From positions 16,608,001 through 16,672,000 of the forward strand of contig NC_087257.1 in NCBI RefSeq assembly GCF_037042905.1: a stretch of 64,000 nucleotides of DNA. Reading direction: 5' to 3'. The position numbers and the translations under genes were made by a program. The notes beneath the pieces were generated by a model, which was given only the letters and a program-made list of their open reading frames with translations, was not told the origin of the DNA and did no database searches. Source of the stretch: Lytechinus pictus (Eukaryota > Echinodermata > Echinoidea > Temnopleuroida > Toxopneustidae). This document shows, one piece after another, positions 62,707 to 64,000 of the stretch. Position 1 is the first letter of the stretch, and every line of letters starts with the position of its first letter.

Positions 62707-64000
62707 ACGAAAATGCACCCAACTGGGGCATTTCGCAAAGAATCAAGAAGATAAAATGTCATTCTTATATGCCAATCTCACTGAATGACAAGCAGGAGTG
62801 CACGTCCCTTGAGCAGAGATGCATATTGTACCATATGTGACTGGGAAGTTAAAGCGAGATTTCAGTCACTAAATCTTTGTAAAACAATGAAGCTACAGCT
62901 TGTGGTGACGGTTCACGCTTGGTAAAATATATGTCAGCAGAATGCAGGTTCAATGCCCTACAGGTCATTGCACTCCATACTTTGTCCACTTCTCGGCCTG
63001 CTTCAACCGGTCATTGCATGTCGATGACCAACGGAAAGTTTACAAACATAAGTTCAAGAAATAGCCCATTCAGACGAGAGCAAACTTGCACAAAACTGGT
63101 ACAGAAAAACACCGCAAAGGTGAAAAAAGTATTGTCACAAAGTAGTACGATTAAAAAATGAAGTCATATATTTCATCAAGAAGTGATTGTGAAAATATGG
63201 CAGCCAGTCATTTTCTGCAGGCAATCAATTAGTTATGTGCCAACACTTATTCAAAGTCCTATATGGTTTTCAAAATGATAAAATGACAATGAGATTGCAT
63301 CAAGAAACAGTTCGAAATGCAGTTCAGAGATGCAATGCTTTTTAACAGGCAACTTTAGTCTTCAAAGGAAAAAAATAATGATTTGAATAATGCCTATAAT
63401 TTTGAATTTTTAACATGGCTATACCATGAATTTTTATAGTGTGAACAGGTATGTAATGAGAAGAACCGATCACAAGCCTATGGTCAATCCACACATTACT
63501 TTCTCTCCGCTGGAATGTTAAGTTAGACACGTGGCTGCAATTAGCCCTCTAGCTTTAATCATATGGCGTAATTCCGAAAACTGCTGTGTCAATGAACTTA
63601 CGTCTCGTTTCCCTTTTCAAACCTGCAGCTTCCAAAGATAGGTTTAATTTAATTTTATTTAGCTCCTAATGACAAGAAGCCCTCCCCATATGGGATGTGG
63701 GATAATGCTAATAATGCGTGCTTATGTCAAATTGGTGGTTAATTTTTCCATCAGAATATATAAAGTCATACCATACTATAGCATAACATCAGTGATTATT
63801 CATTTTGAATCTACAAGGTTTTAGACAAACAGAGAAGTTATCACATACCTCATTCAGCAAACCAAAATAATCAACAAAAAGGTCCAAAGGAACCTGGGGC
63901 TGTTTTCAGATAGCCGCTCGCAAAATCATGCATTATTCTTTTCAAAAACTTTTGTTATTCTTTCTAGTATCTAGGTTATAGAAAGTCAGTCATAGAAGAT

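Larger units (their letters stand above)
58800..64000. other. Upstream region of the GRB gene
   Basis: About 5.2 kb lies 5' of the proposed start. Apart from the listed elements it holds no clear exon. A GC-rich patch at 60080-60270 is coding-like on both strands but unassigned. Sequence at 61290-61500 and 62707-64000 shows nothing I can support. The promoter and non-coding first exon of the GRB gene may lie here or beyond the window. Confidence 0.35.

Overview
The window is eukaryotic nuclear DNA from an animal, most likely an echinoderm and probably a sea urchin. The reasons are two intron-rich genes of animal-wide families with GT-AG introns, an AT-rich background, many (G)n/(C)n runs of 8-15 bases, and a dense load of short interspersed elements: several tRNA-derived SINEs and many small inverted-repeat DNA elements (MITEs). 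The species cannot be fixed from the sequence alone. No prokaryotic feature, CRISPR array or recognisable virus is present.

Layout. 1-7500: gene-free, repeat-rich DNA with a decayed LINE ORF1 fragment (945-1475), a G/C-tract element, a roughly 71-bp minisatellite carrying CRE-like cores, and a degenerate tandem block. 7560-12500: the inositol polyphosphate 1-phosphatase gene (INPP1), plus strand, four coding exons, 384 residues, apparently complete. 12500-22100: intergenic DNA crowded with mobile elements, including a nearly identical 557-bp duplication and a large foldback. 22100-28094: repeat-poor DNA downstream of the second gene, probably partly its 3' UTR. 28095-58709: a GRB7/10/14-family adaptor gene on the minus strand; I assembled 13 coding exons whose phases all agree and give 723 residues (N-terminal Pro/His-rich region, RA, PH, BPS, SH2). 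58710-64000: upstream of that start, with a hairpin element, two SINEs and further repeats.

The two genes belong to linked processes. INPP1 removes the 1-phosphate from Ins(1,4)P2 and Ins(1,3,4)P3 and is lithium-sensitive in this family. GRB7/10/14 proteins bind activated receptor tyrosine kinases through SH2 and BPS, and Ras-GTP and phosphoinositides through RA and PH. They are transcribed away from a shared downstream region, tail to tail, and I see no sign of co-regulation.

Most unusual observations: (1) a roughly 2.27-kb block in GRB intron 2, bracketed by 17-bp inverted repeats and carrying nine same-strand copies of the 15-mer GTAATGTCAGTTACC (eight exact, one with a single change); it looks like an undescribed non-autonomous transposon. 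(2) Two different exons of the GRB gene (PH exon 7 and BPS exon 11) have had their 3' ends, with the 5' splice site, tandemly amplified into the downstream intron, leaving rows of decoy donors. (3) A family of MITEs with 3-bp target duplications, and several nested insertions that give a relative insertion order.
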